Notes: generated by a model not told the origin, from the letters alone. DNA of 64,000 nucleotides from an uncultured bacterium (GCA_903928495.1 CAIYQZ010000050.1:1-64000), one strand, 5' to 3'. Positions 28,848 through 39,279 are shown, numbered from the stretch's first letter. Translations and numbers: made by a program.

Positions 28848-30008
28848 GTGATCCCGCTTGACATCAACGCCCTCTCGGTGACCACCGCAGTGACTGTCTG
28901 CGCCGTGGCCCTGGGGTTGCCATTGGTCATGGGAACCCGGGTCAGCGTGGGCACTCGTCGTGCACAGGTCAGCCTCGTGCTGCTGAGTGGCGCCTGGGTG
29001 TGCGCGATGGCTGCCACGGGCATGTCCCAGCATTGGCTGGCTGTGGCTGCGTTGGCAATGGTGTCATTGGCAAGCCACCAGATGCTGCAAGCACTGTCAG
29101 GCTGGTTGGGGCCTCGCCCAGGTCAGTGGCCCATGGTTGCAGCAGGTGTGGCGCTGCCGCTGGGATACCTGTTCAACTTCGACGACGTTGTCGTGCGCAA
29201 CGCATGGACACTTGCCTGGGCAGTCGTGCAGTGTTTTGTGCTCGTTTGCGCAGCACTGCTGGGGCAACACCGGGAGCAGACCTTGCGCTGGCGTGTGCTG
29301 CTGGCCATGTGTTTCACGGCTTATGCGCTGCTCGCGCTCATGCATTTGGCCGCCACCGTGCTACCGGCTGCCAGCGTGCTGTCGCTGCAACCGGGGCCAT
29401 TTGCAAGCCGGTGGGGGCAACTTGTCGCGCAAACGGTCTTTGTGTTGATGGCAATGGCCGTGCTGGTGGCCTGGCGGCGAGAGGCCGAAGCCGCCCTGGA
29501 GGCATTGGCCAATTCGGACTCGCTCACCGGCCTGCCCAACCGCCGAGGCTGGCTGCATGGCGCCCGCCCTTTGCTGGCGCAAGCCAGACGCAATGGCTGG
29601 CCCACCATGGTGATGATGATTGACCTCGACTTCTTCAAGAAAATCAACGACGAACACGGGCACCAGATGGGTGACCGGGCACTGGCTCTGCTGGGGCGTT
29701 GCATGCGCGCCTGCCTGCGCGAAAGCGACCTGGCGGGACGGTTCGGCGGAGAGGAGTTTGTGGTTCTGATGCCGCAAACCAACCAGCGCGTGGCAGAGCT
29801 GATGGACGCCAGACTCCGCGCGTATTTGCGAGAGCACTCACGCGAGCAACTGGGGCTGGACCTGAATTTCAGCTCTGGGTTGGCACCCTGCGACTTCCGC
29901 AGTGAAGAGCCTCTGCGTCAAGCGCTGTTGGCCGCCGACAAAGCCATGTACCAAGCCAAAGCCGACGGCAGAGGGCACATGCACAGCGACTTCAATGACC
30001 TGCGCTGA
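28848..30008 (+). CDS. Diguanylate cyclase (GGDEF) with membrane N-terminus
   Basis: Makes cyclic di-GMP from two GTP. The 386 residues have an N-terminal region of about six to seven hydrophobic helices (to about 210) with no recognised sensor motif, then a GGDEF domain beginning ANSDSLTGLPNRRGW. The active site is GGEEF, preceded five residues upstream by RESD, a product-binding I-site RxxD. The domain thus looks active and feedback controlled. GTG 28848 is chosen as start because the frame upstream lies within amn. Repeat copy C fills the gap to ackA. Confidence 0.87.
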   Translation: MIPLDINALSVTTAVTVCAVALGLPLVMGTRVSVGTRRAQVSLVLLSGAWVCAMAATGMSQHWLAVAALAMVSLASHQMLQALSGWLGPRPGQWPMVAAGVALPLGYLFNFDDVVVRNAWTLAWAVVQCFVLVCAALLGQHREQTLRWRVLLAMCFTAYALLALMHLAATVLPAASVLSLQPGPFASRWGQLVAQTVFVLMAMAVLVAWRREAEAALEALANSDSLTGLPNRRGWLHGARPLLAQARRNGWPTMVMMIDLDFFKKINDEHGHQMGDRALALLGRCMRACLRESDLAGRFGGEEFVVLMPQTNQRVAELMDARLRAYLREHSREQLGLDLNFSSGLAPCDFRSEEPLRQALLAADKAMYQAKADGRGHMHSDFNDLR

Positions 30009-30020
30009 AAATCAGAACGA

Positions 30021-30066
30021 AATCAGCCTCTACCGCCTTTCAGTATTGGTTTTTTCACTATCTTTT
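30021..30066 (-). repeat. Dispersed ~45-bp repeat, copy C (diguanylate cyclase-ackA gap)
   Basis: Read on the minus strand it starts GATAGTGAAAAAACC just after the ackA TAA and ends GGCGGTAGAGGCTG. GCGGTAG subfamily. It fills the space between two convergent genes. Confidence 0.8.
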
Positions 30067-31285
30067 ATTGGCCGACCGGGTGGAGGCAACGAGCGGCTTC
30101 TTCTGCGGCCACCCGCCCCTCGTCGGTGGGGATGACCCACACCTCCACGGCGCTGTCGGGCGCGTGAATGGCGGCCACCGCATCACCCGTGGCAGCGAGG
30201 TTGGCTGATGCGTCCAGACGCACACCCAACCAGCCCATGCGCTCAGCCACGCGGGTACGCAAGCCTGCATCGTGTTCGCCGATGCCGCCGCTGAAGGCCA
30301 GCACGTCCAGGCCTTGAAGCGTGGCCACCATGGCACCGGCCTCGCGCACCACGCGGTGGGTGAACAGGTCGATGGCAAAACGGGCGCGTTGGGCCTCGGC
30401 CCCGTCTCCCTCAGCCACCTGTCCCAGCCGCCGCATGTCGGCGGACACGCCCGAGACCCCGAGCAGCCCTGACTGGCTGTAGAGCAGCCGCTGAACCTTG
30501 GCGGTATCCCAGCCTTGAGCCAGCAGGTACAGCAGTACGCCCGCGTCGAGAGAGCCGCTGCGCGTGCCCATCATCAACCCATCCAACGCGGAGAAACCCA
30601 TGCTGGTGGACACACTTTTGCCACCTTGCGCAGCACACAGACTGGCGCCATTGCCCAGGTGAGCCATCAACACGCGGCCCTGAGCGCGCGGCGTGTGGGC
30701 CAGCAGCGTGGCCATCACGAACTGGTATGACAAACCATGAAAACCGTAGCGCACCACGCCTTCGGTGGTCAGCTCGTGTGGAATGGCGAACGTGGTTTCC
30801 AGCGGCCCCAGCGTGGCGTGAAAAGCGGTGTCGAAACACGCCACCTGCGGCAACTGGGGAAAAGCAGCGGCAAACGCGCGAATGCCCGCCAGGTTGTGCG
30901 GCTGGTGCAGCGGGGCAAGCGGGTTCAACTGGCCCAACGCATCCAGCACAGCAGGCGTAACGACCACGCTGGCACGGTGCTCACGCCCGCCGTGCACCAC
31001 CCGGTGCGCCACGGCCGTGAGCGCGGGCAGGCCGGGCAACACCCCCAACAGCCGTTGCAGGACCGCCAAAGCACCGGCAAACCGCTCCGCAGCGGAGCCG
31101 TCTGGCAGATTGAGTGCCTGTTGGTGGGCCTCGCCGGCAAACTGCCACGACAGCGTGGGCTGGCCCTGGGGCTCCAGCCCCTGGATGTTGCCGTTCAGCA
31201 CGCTGGCCTGGACCACGCCAGCCGCGAGGGGATAACACGAAAACTTCAGGCTCGACGAACCTGCGTTGACCGCCAACACTGCCAT
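30065..31285 (-). CDS. ackA: Acetate kinase
   Basis: Interconverts acetyl phosphate plus ADP with acetate plus ATP. The 406 residues show NAGSSSLKFSCY at the N-terminus, VACFDTAFHATL with the catalytic-site residues, HLGNGASLCA for phosphate binding and GTRSGSLDAGVLLYL. Start MAVLAVNAGSSS at 31285. It lies 13 bp after the MaoC-Pta fusion gene, the two forming an acetyl-CoA/acetyl-phosphate/acetate module. The TAA is at the edge of repeat copy C. Confidence 0.95.
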   Translation of the reverse strand: MAVLAVNAGSSSLKFSCYPLAAGVVQASVLNGNIQGLEPQGQPTLSWQFAGEAHQQALNLPDGSAAERFAGALAVLQRLLGVLPGLPALTAVAHRVVHGGREHRASVVVTPAVLDALGQLNPLAPLHQPHNLAGIRAFAAAFPQLPQVACFDTAFHATLGPLETTFAIPHELTTEGVVRYGFHGLSYQFVMATLLAHTPRAQGRVLMAHLGNGASLCAAQGGKSVSTSMGFSALDGLMMGTRSGSLDAGVLLYLLAQGWDTAKVQRLLYSQSGLLGVSGVSADMRRLGQVAEGDGAEAQRARFAIDLFTHRVVREAGAMVATLQGLDVLAFSGGIGEHDAGLRTRVAERMGWLGVRLDASANLAATGDAVAAIHAPDSAVEVWVIPTDEGRVAAEEAARCLHPVGQ

Positions 31286-31298
31286 GGTCGTACCCCTT

Positions 31299-32726
31299 TC
31301 AACCGCCGCTGGCCTGCGCAGCGTTGGCACGGGCGTGGTGTGCCACCAGTTTCACCAGCAGGGCCGAAGCCACACGGGCGGCGGGGCCGTCGGCACGGCT
31401 GGTCAGCGCGATGGGAATGCGGGCGCCCAACACAATGCCCGAGCCCGACGCACCGGCCAGGTACTCCAGTTGCTTGGCGAGCATGTTGCCGCTTTCGAGG
31501 TCGGGCACGGCCAGAATGTCTGCATCGCCCGCCACGGGCGAGCGGATGCCCTTGACGTGCGCAGCGTGGGCCGAAATCGCGTTGTCAAACGCCAGCGGGC
31601 CATCCAGCACGCCGCCTTTGATCTGGCCCCGGTCGGCCATCTTGCACAGGGCTGCGGCGTCCAGCGTGGACGGAATGGCCGGGTTCACGGTTTCCACCGC
31701 CGACAGCAATGCCACCTTGGGTGCGGCCACGCCCATCACATGGGCAAAGTCGATGGCGTTTTGGATGATGTCCACCTTTTCTGGCAGAGAGGGATGGATG
31801 TTGAGCGCCGCGTCGGTGATGAGAATGGGTTTGCTGTACGCCGGCACATCGAAGCGGAACACGTGCGACATGCGCCGCCCCGTGCGCAGCGCGCGCTGAC
31901 CCAGCACGGCATGCACCATTTCGTCGGTGTGCAGGCTGCCTTTCATCAGGGCCTCAACGTCACCCTGCGCGGCCAGCGCAGCGGCGGCTTCTGCCGAGGC
32001 GTGGCTGTGTTCGGTGTCCACCAGCTGCATGCCGCTGATGTCCATGCCCGCGTCGGCCGCCAATTGGCGGATGCGGGCGCTGGGGCCCACCAGCACTGGC
32101 ACGATCAGGCCCAAATTGGCCGCATCGACCGCGCCTTGCAGCGATTCGGTGTCGCACGGATGCACCACGGCGCAACGCACAGGGGCCAGGTGGGCACCAC
32201 GCGCCAGCAGCTCTTTCAGCCGGGCCTCCGGGTCGTACAGTTGGATGCGAGGGGCGGTCACGCGGGGCAACTTCAGCTTGCGGGTGGGGGCCACCACACG
32301 CGCCAAGCCATGCAACACGCGCTCGCCGCGCTGGTTGCTCACGTCGCAGTCCAGTTCCACCTGCTGGTTGGCCGGGTTTTTGGCGCGCACAGTGGCTTTC
32401 ACCACCAGTGTGTCTCCCACGTGAACAGGGCGCTGAAAGTGCAGTTCCTGGTCGACATAAATGGTGCCGGGGCCAGGGAATTCGGTACCCAGCAGGCCCG
32501 AAATCAGCGCACCACTCCACATGCCGTGGGCAATCACGCCGTGGAACAGCGTGTCGGCGGCGTAAGCCGGGTCGAGGTGTGCCGGGTTGGTATCGCCTGA
32601 CACCGCAGCAAATGCCTGAATGTCCTGAAGCGTCAGTGTGCGCACCAGGCTGGCCGTCTGGCCCACAGTGAGTTCGTCAAAAGTGATGTTTTCGACCAGG
32701 TCGGGAGCAAGGTTGGGCGTGTTCAT
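31299..32726 (-). CDS. Bifunctional enoyl-CoA hydratase (MaoC) / phosphate acetyl- or butyryltransferase
   Basis: The 475 residues are a fusion. About 1-150 is a MaoC-like hot-dog hydratase (DTNPAHLDPAYAADTLFHGVIAHGMW, with the D..NP..H catalytic pattern). About 165-475 is a phosphotransacylase (PTA_PTB) domain with VVHPCDTESLQGAV, ITDAALNIHPSLPEK and YLAGASGSGIVLGARIPI. The second half likely makes acyl phosphate for the adjacent acetate kinase. The hydratase half hints at 3-hydroxyacyl or PHA-linked metabolism. Its promoter must lie in 32727-32750 or overlap the terminator upstream. Confidence 0.92.
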   Translation of the reverse strand: MNTPNLAPDLVENITFDELTVGQTASLVRTLTLQDIQAFAAVSGDTNPAHLDPAYAADTLFHGVIAHGMWSGALISGLLGTEFPGPGTIYVDQELHFQRPVHVGDTLVVKATVRAKNPANQQVELDCDVSNQRGERVLHGLARVVAPTRKLKLPRVTAPRIQLYDPEARLKELLARGAHLAPVRCAVVHPCDTESLQGAVDAANLGLIVPVLVGPSARIRQLAADAGMDISGMQLVDTEHSHASAEAAAALAAQGDVEALMKGSLHTDEMVHAVLGQRALRTGRRMSHVFRFDVPAYSKPILITDAALNIHPSLPEKVDIIQNAIDFAHVMGVAAPKVALLSAVETVNPAIPSTLDAAALCKMADRGQIKGGVLDGPLAFDNAISAHAAHVKGIRSPVAGDADILAVPDLESGNMLAKQLEYLAGASGSGIVLGARIPIALTSRADGPAARVASALLVKLVAHHARANAAQASGG

Positions 32727-32751
32727 GGGTTTCGTTCGGAATGCGAAAAAG

Positions 32752-32779
32752 CAATAAAAGCACAGTACCGTGTCTGTGC
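32752..32779 (-). terminator. Intrinsic terminator after the small unknown gene
   Basis: GCACAG and CTGTGC form a 6-bp stem around 8 nt; on the minus strand TTTTATTGCTTTTT follows. It lies 22 bp after the stop of the gene at 32802. Confidence 0.6.
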
Positions 32780-32801
32780 TGTGTCGGCGGGCAAAGCGCG
32801 G

Positions 32802-33245
32802 TCAGGCGTTGCCGAAGAGCTTTTTGAGGTCCATGCCATCCATGCCAACGGCAAAACCGTCACGGGTTAGGCGGGCCGAGGCCTCTGTGAAGATGTCACG
32901 TGTGACGCTGGCACCCATTTCCTGGGCGTATTTCAGCTCGAGCTCGTAGCGCAACACCACCAAACCACGCAATTCCTCCCATTGACGGGAGGCACGGCGG
33001 TCGCTGGACGACGCCCTCGCACCGGTGCGGCGGTCGGCCTGGCTGCGCCGCTCGACCGACACGTGGGGGCTCTGGTACGTGATGACGCGCTGAATGTCAG
33101 GCTCCTGACGCAGCGACAGCCCAAGACCCATGGCCAGGCGGGCGATGCGAGCATTGAGCTCACCCAACGAATCCACCCTGCGCTCCAGCAACTTGAGCTG
33201 GGGGTTGTTGTTGTCAGCGGGAGCGGAATCGGGTGATGAAGACAT
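32802..33245 (-). CDS. Small conserved protein of unknown function
   Basis: I do not recognise this 147-residue protein. No signal peptide or membrane helix is visible. The N-terminus (MSSSPDSAPADNNN) looks disordered. LKLLERRVDSLGELNARIARL is likely a helix. A very basic stretch ERRSQADRRTGARASSSDRR follows, then WEELRGLVVLRYELELKYAQEMG and a C-terminal DGMDLKKLF. It stands alone, with its own terminator, upstream of the MaoC-Pta/ackA pair and downstream of psd. Codon use matches neighbours, and the protein-like composition and lack of competing frames support it being real. Confidence 0.72.
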   Translation of the reverse strand: MSSSPDSAPADNNNPQLKLLERRVDSLGELNARIARLAMGLGLSLRQEPDIQRVITYQSPHVSVERRSQADRRTGARASSSDRRASRQWEELRGLVVLRYELELKYAQEMGASVTRDIFTEASARLTRDGFAVGMDGMDLKKLFGNA

Positions 33246-33375
33246 GGCAGGCACGAGGGATGAACACGGGAGCGGCTAGATTAGCCCAAAGCAGCAACCG
33301 TGCCAATGGCGGGCAGCCGTGCAGTGCGGCACACAGCCGCACCTCTTGACCCAAGTCAACAACAACGGGGGCGAC

Positions 33376-34278
33376 TCACAGGTCGGCGGGTGCGGCAGGA
33401 ACGTGTGCCATCGCCTCCCCCAGGCGAACCGGGCCACCCGACACCCAGTGATTGACAAAGTCCAACGTGTTGCGCGGCCACAGCAACACCACGGTAGAGC
33501 CCAGCAAAAAGCGGCCCATTTCGTCACCCTGGCGCAGCACCACTTCGCCCGGCGCGTAGTCCCAGTTGCGCACGTTGGCGCTGCGGGGCGGGTTCACCAC
33601 TCCATGCCAGGGCGTGGCCATGCTGCCCACGATGGTCGCGCCCACCAGCACCAGCGCCAGCGGGCCGTGTGGCGTGTCGAAATGGCACACCACGCGCTCG
33701 TTGCGGGCAAACAGGCCCGGCACACCCCGAGCCGTGGCGGGGTTGACCGAAAACAGCTCGCCCGGCACATACACCATGCGACGCAAGGTGCCGTCGCACG
33801 GCATGTGGATGCGGTGGTAGTCGCGTGGACTGAGGTAAATGGTGGCGAAATGGCCGTCTGCATAGCGGGCCGCTTCATCGGCACTGCCTGCCAGCAGGGC
33901 CTGCGTGGAATAGCGGTGGCCTTTGGCCTGAAAAATCTGGTCGCCCGAGATGGGGCCCAACTGGCTGATGGCCCCGTCCACAGGGCAAACCCAGGGTGCA
34001 TCAGCCAGGGGTCGGGCCCCGGGTTTCAGCGGGCGGGTGAAAAACTCGTTGAAGCTGGCGTAGCTGGCCGGGTCGGGGTTGGCGGCCTCGGCCATGTTGA
34101 CGTTGTAGCGCGCCACGAATTTGCGAATCACCCACGTGGTCAGTCCTCCGGCCTGTGACCGGGCAAAAGCACCGGCGAGCTGGGTGAGGGCCTGTTTGGG
34201 CAGCAGGTACTGGGGGGCCACAGCCCAAAAGTCTGACAAATCGCTCTCCTTGGTACAGCCACCGCCCGGCAAGGACAT
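33376..34278 (-). CDS. psd: Phosphatidylserine decarboxylase proenzyme
   Basis: Makes phosphatidylethanolamine from phosphatidylserine at the inner membrane. The 300-residue proenzyme has the self-cleavage motif LGST ([11 protein letters not shown], near residue 268), where the Ser becomes the pyruvoyl group. Conserved [12 protein letters not shown] and [13 protein letters not shown] contain the catalytic Asp-His residues. The first ~18 residues ([13 protein letters not shown]) are not family-like; a non-ATG start further in is possible. The nodI-like gene is divergent across about 70 bp. Confidence 0.95.
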   Translation of the reverse strand: MSLPGGGCTKESDLSDFWAVAPQYLLPKQALTQLAGAFARSQAGGLTTWVIRKFVARYNVNMAEAANPDPASYASFNEFFTRPLKPGARPLADAPWVCPVDGAISQLGPISGDQIFQAKGHRYSTQALLAGSADEAARYADGHFATIYLSPRDYHRIHMPCDGTLRRMVYVPGELFSVNPATARGVPGLFARNERVVCHFDTPHGPLALVLVGATIVGSMATPWHGVVNPPRSANVRNWDYAPGEVVLRQGDEMGRFLLGSTVVLLWPRNTLDFVNHWVSGGPVRLGEAMAHVPAAPADL

Positions 34279-34347
34279 GGCGCGGCGATTCTAGGGGTTG
34301 TCGTTCGAGACCTCACAATGGTGTACCACCGCACCCGATGCCCATCC

Positions 34348-35304
<957 letters not shown>

Positions 35305-35319
35305 GCGCCCGCAGCAAAC

Positions 35320-35979
35320 TCATGCAGCCGGGAGTTCGTACTCGCAAAGCCAGAAGTTATCCAGCGCTCGGTAAATGAATGAGGCCGCGAACGGCAACAG
35401 CAGGCTTTGCAACTCGGCTTCGGTTGGAAAGTTCTTCAGCACCCGGTGCATCGAACCGTCGCGAAGCACACGCTGTTGGTAGGTGTTGCCATCGGCGTCG
35501 GTCTCAGTGATGGGGAAATCCTGCAACTGAATGGCTCCGTTGTCGATGAGCACCACCCGCGCACCCGGGCTGAGCCTGGCGTGCATGCTCTGGAAGAAAG
35601 CCCCGCGCCCCTGCACTGGCACATGGGACAACCACAGACCAGCAAAGGCGCCGTCAAACTGGCCCAGGTGGTGGGGCAGTGCATAGGCATCGGCCTGTTG
35701 AAACGACACATTCGCCGTGTGGGGGCGCTGTCGAGCGAGCGCCAGGGGCTCGGCGGTGAGGTCGGTGGCCACCATGCGCCTTACCACCGGAGCAATGTGC
35801 TGCGTCCAGTAGCCTGTGCCGCATGCCACCTCCAGCACTGTGCGCGCCTGGAGGCGGGCGGGCAGGTGCTCCCGCAGAAACGCCACATCGGCCTGGCGCT
35901 CGGGCTTCAGGTAGACCGCGTCGTAGTACGGGGCACGCTCCGCATAGTAGGCGCGCATGTCGGCACTGGCGTGTGTCAT
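35320..35979 (-). CDS. Class I SAM-dependent methyltransferase
   Basis: The 219-residue cytoplasmic methyltransferase has motif I VLEVACGTGYWT at about 50, an acidic motif II region VATDLTAEPLALAR and LVLIDNG-like post-motif GARVVLIDNGAIQLQ. The N-terminal MRAYYAERAPYYDAVYL is common in small-molecule methyltransferases. The substrate cannot be predicted. It is convergent with the nodI-like gene (15 bp between stops), and an inverted pair of dispersed repeats separates it from purT upstream. Confidence 0.82.
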   Translation of the reverse strand: MTHASADMRAYYAERAPYYDAVYLKPERQADVAFLREHLPARLQARTVLEVACGTGYWTQHIAPVVRRMVATDLTAEPLALARQRPHTANVSFQQADAYALPHHLGQFDGAFAGLWLSHVPVQGRGAFFQSMHARLSPGARVVLIDNGAIQLQDFPITETDADGNTYQQRVLRDGSMHRVLKNFPTEAELQSLLLPFAASFIYRALDNFWLCEYELPAA

Positions 35980-36008
35980 GTCACCACCCGGCGAAAAAAT
36001 TCAAACAA

Positions 36009-36053
36009 AAACAGACTTCAGCGCTTTTCTGCATTGAATACATTGCTATTAAA
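36009..36053 (-). repeat. Dispersed ~45-bp repeat, copy E1
   Basis: On the minus strand: AATAGCAATGTATTCAATGC at one end, AAAAGCGCTGAAGTCTG at the other. GCGCTG subfamily. It forms an inverted pair with copy E2, seven bases away. Confidence 0.75.
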
Positions 36054-36060
36054 GTTTTTA

Positions 36061-36104
36061 AACAGCATACTATTTAATACCATCAAGCGCCAGGGGCACT
36101 TTTG
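36061..36104 (+). repeat. Dispersed ~45-bp repeat, copy E2 (inverted relative to E1)
   Basis: On the plus strand: ACAGCATACTATTTAATACC, then TCAAGCGCCAGGGGC. A more diverged copy that faces away from E1 and ends 2 bp before the purT stop. Together E1 and E2 could fold into one long imperfect hairpin. Confidence 0.65.
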
Positions 36105-36106
36105 GA

Positions 36107-37333
36107 TCATATTTTCCGGGGTTTCACCAGGCTGGCGGCCAGCTTGGCATTGGCGCGAGCTGCGTCGGTGTCGGCCGCCCGGGCCAGCGCCACGCCCATG
36201 CGGCGTTTGACAAAACTTTCGGGTTTGCCGAACAAACGCAGGTCGGTCCCGGGCACGCGCAGGGCCTCGTCCACACCGTCAAACACAATGCCTTCGGCCT
36301 CCACGCCACCATAAATCACGGCGCTGGCGCCGGGATTGCGCAGGCTGGTGTCCACCGGCAGCCCCAGGATGGCGCGGGCGTGCAGCTCAAACTCGCTCTG
36401 GTGCTGGGTGCACAGCGTCACCAGCCCCGTATCGTGCGGGCGGGGGCTGACCTCGCTGAACCACACCTGCTCGCCCTTCACAAACAGCTCCACGCCAAAC
36501 AGGCCCAGTCCGGCGGGTTTGCCGTCCAGGCCCATCCCGAGGTTGTCGGTCACGGTTTTGGCGATGTGGCGTGAGGCGGCCAGCGCCGAGGGGTGCATGG
36601 CCATGGGCTGCCAGCTTTCCACATAGTCGCCACTGACCTGCACGTGACCAATGGGGTCGCAGAAGTGCGTGAGCACCCTGCCATCTGAGCCCAGGGCGCG
36701 CACGGTGAGCTGGGTGATTTCGTAGTCGAAGTCAATGAAGCCTTCCACGATCACACGACCATGGCTCACGCGGCCACCGGCCATGGCGTAGTCCCAAGCC
36801 TTGGCCACGTCGGCTGGGCTGTCGATCTTGCTTTGGCCTTTGCCACTGCTGCTCATCACGGGCTTGACGACACAGGGGTAACCAATGCCTCCGTCAATGG
36901 CGGCTTGCAGTTCAGCCAGCGAGTCGCAAAACACGTAGGGGCTGGTGGGCAGTTTGAGGGTTTCGGCTGCCAGGCGGCGGATGCCTTCGCGGTCCATGGT
37001 CAGGCGCGCGGCGCGGGCGGTGGGCACCACCTTCGCCACGCCAGCGGCTTCCAGCTCTTCGAGCATGGGGGTGGCAATGGCCTCGATCTCGGGCACCACC
37101 AGGTGGGGGCGTTCGGCTTCGATCAGCGCTTTCAGTTGCGCCGGGTCGCTCATGGTGATGGTGCGGCTGTGGTGGGCCACCTGCTGGCCCGGGGCGTTGT
37201 CGTAGCGGTCCACCGCAATGGTTTCGACCCCCAGGCGTTGCAAAGCCAACAGCACCTCTTTGCCCAACTCGCCCGAGCCGAGCAGCATCACTTTGGTGGC
37301 GTGGGGAGACAGGGGTGTGCCAAGGGTGGTCAT
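36107..37333 (-). CDS. purT: Formate-dependent phosphoribosylglycinamide formyltransferase
   Basis: ATP-grasp enzyme that formylates GAR with formate in purine synthesis, the folate-free alternative to PurN. The 408 residues begin with [20 protein letters not shown], then [14 protein letters not shown]. The ATP-grasp part shows [16 protein letters not shown] and [20 protein letters not shown] 37333 ([14 protein letters not shown]) is chosen; the frame runs up to 37372. It sits between the halves of the ABC exporter. Confidence 0.96.
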   Translation of the reverse strand: MTTLGTPLSPHATKVMLLGSGELGKEVLLALQRLGVETIAVDRYDNAPGQQVAHHSRTITMSDPAQLKALIEAERPHLVVPEIEAIATPMLEELEAAGVAKVVPTARAARLTMDREGIRRLAAETLKLPTSPYVFCDSLAELQAAIDGGIGYPCVVKPVMSSSGKGQSKIDSPADVAKAWDYAMAGGRVSHGRVIVEGFIDFDYEITQLTVRALGSDGRVLTHFCDPIGHVQVSGDYVESWQPMAMHPSALAASRHIAKTVTDNLGMGLDGKPAGLGLFGVELFVKGEQVWFSEVSPRPHDTGLVTLCTQHQSEFELHARAILGLPVDTSLRNPGASAVIYGGVEAEGIVFDGVDEALRVPGTDLRLFGKPESFVKRRMGVALARAADTDAARANAKLAASLVKPRKI

Positions 37334-37405
37334 GGGGGCAGGCTTTCTTGGGGGGTTGTGACGAGCCACCACTGTAAATCAGGCCGGATTGCGCACAATG
37401 CGGGC

Positions 37406-38236
37406 ATGCACACCAACCCTGCCCTGCCCAACACGCCCGCCGCGCCCTCTGTTTGGCGCGCACCGCAACTGTCAATGCGATGGTGGCCGGTGTGGCAGCG
37501 CAACCTGCTGGTGTGGAAAAAACTGGCCATCCCCAGCCTGGTGGGCAACATCGCCGAGCCGCTGATGTGGCTGGTAGCCTTTGGCTACGGCCTGGGTGCA
37601 CTGGTGGGCCAGGTGGACATGGGTTCCGAGAAGGTGCCGTACATCCTGTTCCTGGCCAGCGGCAGCGTCTGCATGAGCGCGATGAACGCGGCCAGTTTCG
37701 AGGCGCTGTACTCGGCCTTTTCTCGCATGCACGTGCAAAAAACCTGGGACGGCATCCTGAACGCCCCTGTGCGGCTGGACGACGTGGTGCTGGCCGAAAT
37801 GCTGTGGGCCGCGTTCAAGGCGCTGTTCACGGTCACGGCCATCCTGTGTGTGATGCTGGCCCTGGGCATCAGCCACAGCCCCAAACTGCTCCTGGCCTGG
37901 CCGGTGCTGGCGCTGGTGGGCATCACCTTCAGTTGCATTGCGCTGGTGTTCAACGCACTGGCCAAGGGCTATGACTTTTTCACGTATTACTTCACGCTCG
38001 GCCTCACACCCATGATGTTTTTGAGCGGTGTGTTTTTCCCGCGCGACCAATTGCCCGCTGCCGTGCGCTGGCTGTCAGAACTGCTGCCCCTGACCCACGC
38101 CGTGGCCCTGGTGCGCCCGCTGTTCATGGACCGCTGGCCCACCGACACGCTGCTGCACCTGGGTGTGCTCGTGGTGTACGCGGTGGTGGGCTTCTGGGTG
38201 GCGCTGGCGCTCACACGCAAGCGGTTTGCTGGATAA
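37406..38236 (+). CDS. ABC-2 type exporter permease, NodJ type
   Basis: Membrane subunit of the exporter whose ATPase is probably the NodI-type gene at 34348. The 276 residues include six hydrophobic segments and the NodJ-like NIAEPLMWLVAFGYGLGALVG, YILFLASGSVCMSAMNAASFE, and FFTYYFTLGLTPMMFLSGVFFP, the ABC-2 signature. ATG 37406 starts MHTNPALPNTPAAP; the much longer frame from 36761 is antisense to purT. Separation from its ATPase gene is unusual for this family. Confidence 0.88.
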   Translation: MHTNPALPNTPAAPSVWRAPQLSMRWWPVWQRNLLVWKKLAIPSLVGNIAEPLMWLVAFGYGLGALVGQVDMGSEKVPYILFLASGSVCMSAMNAASFEALYSAFSRMHVQKTWDGILNAPVRLDDVVLAEMLWAAFKALFTVTAILCVMLALGISHSPKLLLAWPVLALVGITFSCIALVFNALAKGYDFFTYYFTLGLTPMMFLSGVFFPRDQLPAAVRWLSELLPLTHAVALVRPLFMDRWPTDTLLHLGVLVVYAVVGFWVALALTRKRFAG

Positions 38237-38262
38237 GCGGTTGCCACTCCAACATCCGCAGC

Positions 38263-39159
38263 TCAGCCCTTCAGTGCTCCGTCATACAAGCCATACAGGG
38301 CAGAGGTCACTTCTAGCAAGCGTTCGCTGGTGGTGCAAATGTTTTCCATGGTCCGCAGGTCGCGGCCCGGGTGGGTCAGCGCTGTGGACATCAACAGCCA
38401 CTGTGGCTCCAGCAACTTGATCTGGCTATCAATCGCGTCGCTTCTGACCGGACTGGCAACAAGGGTTCGCAACCCAGCACCAAATTCGGTTCGAGCCTGG
38501 CTCACTTCTTTCAATTGTTTGTCGGGTTGAATGCCAGCACTGGCCAACAGGAAGTGCACGGCAGCATGTTGGGTCAAGCGCTGCAAGTCTGCCGTGGTGG
38601 CCAGTACCTGCGAGGTGGTTCTTCCCAATGCCTGCACCAGCGCCACAACCAATGCATCCACCCGGTCACCGACCACATCAGCGATGTCGGCGAACGCCGC
38701 CGTGCTGTCGGGTTTGCTCACATCCAGTGAGTTGGATTTTTTCAGGAAGTCCTCGTAGGCCTCTTTGGCGGGTGCGAGGTGGCGCTGGGCAACATCGGGC
38801 AAACCGGCCGCAGACAGTTCATCCAGCACCTTGAGAACCTCGCGCCGGGTGTCTTCCAGCAAACGCTCGGCCCGGGAAACCAGCACGTTCAGGCTGCGCT
38901 GCACCTGGCACCGCGTGACCCGGTCAGACAACACCGACAACCGCGTGGCCTTGCCAATCAGCACACGCAACTCATCGGCCGTCGCAGGCGGTTTTCCCGC
39001 CTTTGGCTGAGGCTGAGCACACACTGGACCGACACCTGCAACGCTCAGGCACGACGTTGCCACCCCTAGCCGCCACAACAAGGCCCTGCGTGACCAACCA
39101 GCGGCATCACCGTCTGACCGGACCATTGAATGAGCAGAAACAGATATCGACCCGGTCAT
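38263..39159 (-). CDS. Exported protein with PilJ-N-like (type IV pili sensor) domains
   Basis: The 298-residue protein has a Tat-like signal peptide (SRRALLWRLGVATSCLSVAG, ending VCAQP near residue 50). Two segments resemble the PilJ N-terminal ligand-binding fold. The first is ELRVLIGKATRLSVLSDRVTRCQ. The second is FGAGLRTLVASPVRSD...LLEPQWLLMSTAL...ERLLEVTSALYGLYD. No membrane anchor or signalling output domain follows, so it is probably a soluble periplasmic protein. The exact role is unknown, and the family assignment is from pattern memory. The 120-bp gap to ybdK shows no clear signal. Confidence 0.65.
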   Translation of the reverse strand: MTGSISVSAHSMVRSDGDAAGWSRRALLWRLGVATSCLSVAGVGPVCAQPQPKAGKPPATADELRVLIGKATRLSVLSDRVTRCQVQRSLNVLVSRAERLLEDTRREVLKVLDELSAAGLPDVAQRHLAPAKEAYEDFLKKSNSLDVSKPDSTAAFADIADVVGDRVDALVVALVQALGRTTSQVLATTADLQRLTQHAAVHFLLASAGIQPDKQLKEVSQARTEFGAGLRTLVASPVRSDAIDSQIKLLEPQWLLMSTALTHPGRDLRTMENICTTSERLLEVTSALYGLYDGALKG

Positions 39160-39279
39160 GAGAACCCCTGGATGCCCCCGCAAGGGTGGGTGGCTGACCC
39201 ATGATACAGAGCAGGCCAGATGGCCAGCTGGGCGCCACTCAATGGCCCGAGCAATGGGCGAACGTGCTGGGAAAAGGGG

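Noticed and set aside
29902-30135. Small frame encoding the LYRLSVLVFSLSF segment of repeat copy C
   Set aside because: It overlaps two real genes' ends and has no ribosome site; the segment is the repeat, not a gene.
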